Positions 61,633 through 64,000 of a stretch of 64,000 bases of DNA are shown here, in pieces. Positions within the stretch are counted from its first letter, which is position 1. Each line of letters starts with the position of its first letter. The position numbers were made by a program, and so were the translations under genes. The notes beneath the pieces are model-generated. The model was not told the origin of the DNA and did not search any database. It saw nothing but the letters and a program-made list of their open reading frames with translations. The DNA is from Schizosaccharomyces osmophilus (Eukaryota; Ascomycota; Schizosaccharomycetes; Schizosaccharomycetales; Schizosaccharomycetaceae). The DNA lies in contig NC_079240.1 of the NCBI RefSeq assembly GCF_027921745.1, forward strand, positions 489,001 through 553,000. The letters run 5' to 3'.

Positions 61633-61697
61633 ACTCTTCCAACATGAATATTGCGAGTTCAAATATTTTTATGTCATAGAAACAAACAAAATTCAAA

Positions 61698-63015
61698 ATG
61701 ACTATATTTACTCGGAAATGTCCAATTAATATCCGCTGGTTTCATATAAAATGTAGCAGGGTTAGAGGTTCCATATTTCAGATACTAAGTCGACGACACC
61801 TTCTTACTGTGAAGGTAAAACCAAGTTATTCGGTTAACTATTCTAAAATGAGTATACTAGACCATACTGAAAAACGAAAAGCTGATGAGCCTAACGAAAA
61901 TGTTCCGCAGAAAACAAAACAGCAATGTTTAGATAAATTCTTCACTGCCAAACCCAAAACACCACAGAAAGCGCCCATTTTAAATTCTAATACTGTTACC
62001 AATGGAAAAAGTATAAAGTTTGACAAAAAAAAATGGGCCGAAGAATTGACAGAGGATCAAAGGAAATTACTACAGTATGTAAATACTATAATGAATATCA
62101 AAAGGCATTGACAAGCAAGGATGTTGTTACTAACTTTTCAATTTACAGACTAGAAATTGAGACCATGGAAGATTCTTGGTTTGAAGCCCTTAAGGATGAA
62201 TTCTTACAGCCATACTTTTTGGACTTGAAGAAATTTCTTCAAAGTGAATGGCAGAAAGAAAGGGTTTTCCCTCCTAAAGAAGATATATATTCTTGGTCGC
62301 ATCATACTCCTCTGTCCAAAGTTCGTGTTATTATATTGGGACAGGATCCTTACCATAACGTTGGGCAAGCTCATGGACTTTGCTTTTCCGTTCGACCAGG
62401 GATTCCTTGTCCGCCTAGCTTACTAAACATATACAAAGCTATCAAAATAGATTACGAAGATTTTCTTATACCAAAGACGGGGTATGTGTAATTCGTGATC
62501 ATTCAGCTGGTCTTTGTTTACTGAGGTAATAGTATTAACAGTTTGATACTAGGTATTTGATACCATGGGCCGATCAAGGTGTGTTGATGCTAAATGCTAG
62601 CTTGACTGTTCGAGCTCATCAAGCTGCATCCCACTCAGGAAAGGGATGGGAACGATTTACAACTACTGCTCTTCAAATTGCTTTAAATAAACACAAACGT
62701 GGAATTGTTGTACTGGCTTGGGGAACGCCCGCCAACAAGCGTCTTCAAGGGCTCCCTTTACAATCACACTGCATACTAAAGAGTGTTCATCCGAGTCCTT
62801 TGTCTGCTCATCGTGGGTTTTTCGAATGTCATCATTTTAAGAAAACAAACGATTGGTTAGCGGAACGTTATGGAAATGAAAATTCTATTAATTGGCATGC
62901 TGTTTCCATTCCCACGCCTTCAAAACCTGAAGCTTCGAGCAAGCCTTTGGATGAATTGGATGAAAATTCATCATTGGTAACTAAAAACTTGAAAACGGAG
63001 GAACAGAAGGCATGA
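61698..63015 (+). CDS. ung1: Uracil-DNA glycosylase
   Basis: Family 1 UDG; removes uracil from DNA in base excision repair. Exons 61698..62074, 62149..62481, 62553..63015 give 390 residues from the first ATG, or 340 from the ATG at 61848. The first 50 residues contain no Asp or Glu and many Arg/Lys, like a mitochondrial presequence. The second Met starts MSILDHTEKRKADEP, followed by a PCNA-binding box, QQCLDKFF (Q-x2-L-x2-F-F), as in nuclear human UNG2. Catalytic motifs are GQDPYHNVGQAHG and HPSPLSAHRGFF. Joins are CTA CA|A CTA and ACG GG|G TAT; introns carry CTAAC and TTAAC branch sites. Confidence 0.94.
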
Positions 63016-63155
63016 AGAAGCTTCAACATGTCTTTCTTACAATACATAACTAAACTTGTTATTTCATTCATTTTTGCTTGTCATCTTTATTTTGCCAAAT
63101 GTTTCACTCTTTTTATTCAAAATCTAAAACATGTTTGTGGTTTGAATGTTGACCC

Positions 63156-63608
63156 TTATTGATATGGAGTTTGATAGGAATAAGAAAATATGTTTCGGTT
63201 TACCATTGAAGTTCGAATAGCGGATTGTATATTTTTTAGCTTTTGCATGCGTCTTTCTTGCATCTTCTCGTGATAATCTAGTTCACGCCGTAACACTTCG
63301 CTCTCTTGTCTCGCTTTGGCGACCATTTCATTTGCTTCAGTAAACAAAGAAACTGAAAGGTCTTCCATTTCCTTTTGGCTTTTTTCCAACTGACTTTCGA
63401 GCTCTTCTCGCCTTTGAACTTCATGAGATAATTGCTCCTTCATCTGGTTCAATGCCATGGAATTTGCTTTGTTCACAGGACTTTTTTGTTTTTCTGGTAC
63501 TAGTTTTTCGTTCACATTCTCTTTATTTGACATTGAAGTAAACAGTTTTGTTATTTCTGCCTTGTTAATACATCTGTCATTTTGTTTGCTTGCTTTGCAA
63601 TCCATCAT
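63156..63608 (-). CDS. spo13: Sec2-domain Rab exchange factor of the meiotic spindle pole body
   Basis: Short coiled-coil protein of 150 residues from the double ATG at 63608 (125 if MSNKENVNEK, farther in, is the start). Residues about 60-135 match the Sec2/Rabin8 GEF coiled coil: REELESQLEKSQKEMEDLSVSLFTEANEMVAKARQE, where SLFTEANEMVAKAR is the Rab-contact signature. Full Sec2 is several times longer, so this is the short meiotic relative, called Spo13 in S. pombe, which sits on the spindle pole body and starts forespore membrane growth. A Mei4-like site lies upstream. Convergent with ung1 (140 bp). An extra 5' exon cannot be excluded. Confidence 0.83.
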   Translation of the reverse strand: MMDCKASKQNDRCINKAEITKLFTSMSNKENVNEKLVPEKQKSPVNKANSMALNQMKEQLSHEVQRREELESQLEKSQKEMEDLSVSLFTEANEMVAKARQESEVLRRELDYHEKMQERRMQKLKNIQSAIRTSMVNRNIFSYSYQTPYQ

Positions 63609-64000
63609 TCTTTTTTCTTTTACTTACGAGATCCGCTCATCATAATACTACTTGGTTCATTACAAATAACTTTCGGGGATTCCTCCCAGCATTGTTGTTG
63701 TTTGGTTTGTTTGTAAACATAAACAACCAACTTTTGTTTGACACACATAGTATTAGTAGATACAGTTAGCAAAGAAAGCATGAATAAATGCTAGTCAATA
63801 AAAGTATTTCAAAGCGTTAATTCTTTTACTACTCTTTTTTTCCATTTCTGTATAGCAGATGTGTACGCCCCTTTTGGAGCTGACTTCCATACAATCAGAT
63901 CCTCATTGTTATAATTGGAAGATAATTAATTCATAGAAAGAAGTTAAGTTTCAAAAATACTTCGAAATGCATTCCATGTAATCATCTACGTTTCATGCTC
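63609..64000. other. Upstream region of spo13 to the window end
   Basis: About 390 bp beyond spo13. It contains the GTAAACA site near 63713. No other gene begins before the edge of the window. Confidence 0.55.
63713..63725. promoter_or_regulatory. FLEX-like (Mei4 forkhead) site upstream of spo13
   Basis: GTAAACATAAACA, with an exact GTAAACA forkhead core, lies about 105 bp upstream of the spo13 ATG. It differs by one inserted base from the FLEX consensus GTAAACAAACA bound by the meiotic activator Mei4. Its place before a meiosis-specific gene makes it a good candidate. Confidence 0.6.

Overview
The window looks like nuclear DNA of a fission yeast (Schizosaccharomyces). I infer this from dense, short, CTAAC/CTAAT-branched introns with GTAAGT/GTATGT-type donors, from ribosomal-protein promoters carrying HomolD (CAGTCACA) and HomolE (ACCCTACCCT) boxes, and from a gene set and order that from memory match several blocks of S. 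pombe chromosome III. The proteins differ from what I recall of S. pombe, and some lengths differ, so a relative such as the S. octosporus / S. cryophilus / S. osmophilus group is more likely than S. pombe itself. I could not run a comparison.

Layout. 0-7 kb: eL33 ribosomal protein gene (minus) and a long tricalbin-type C2/SMP protein (plus), divergent. 7-19 kb: bir1 survivin, cut15 importin-alpha, an ElaA-like GNAT acetyltransferase gene, rps12, ast1 (XPG-like nuclease) and bpb1 (branch-point binding protein). 20-31 kb: his9, sap1, guanine deaminase, cox19 (a small three-exon gene with a 16-nt first exon) and tyrosyl-tRNA synthetase. 31-44 kb: asp1 inositol pyrophosphate kinase/phosphatase, utp21, a tRNA-Arg(TCT), tfa2, a five-exon triglyceride lipase/sterol esterase and mis16. 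44-53 kb: a P5B ATPase, get4 (seven exons) and cog4 (eight exons). 53-64 kb: an eEF1B-gamma-like GST, frataxin, pet127, lig4 (about 19 exons), ung1 and spo13.

The genes are mostly unrelated housekeeping functions: translation, chromosome segregation, nuclear import, splicing, histidine synthesis, mitochondrial assembly, Golgi and ER trafficking, and DNA repair. Two pairs share very short divergent intergenic regions: lig4/ung1 (65 bp between start codons) and get4/cog4 (160 bp).

Many gene models had to be assembled across introns. Exon coordinates are in the entries, and joins were checked by reading frame, splice signals and family motifs. I found no new multi-gene system, CRISPR array, virus-like element or transposon. 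The most interesting points are a bacterial-type ElaA gene sitting in an otherwise conserved block, an orphan HomolE/HomolD promoter 0.6 kb upstream of mis16, an apparent one-base frame break in the tail of lig4, two possible ung1 start codons that would give mitochondrial and nuclear forms, and a Mei4-like site upstream of spo13.
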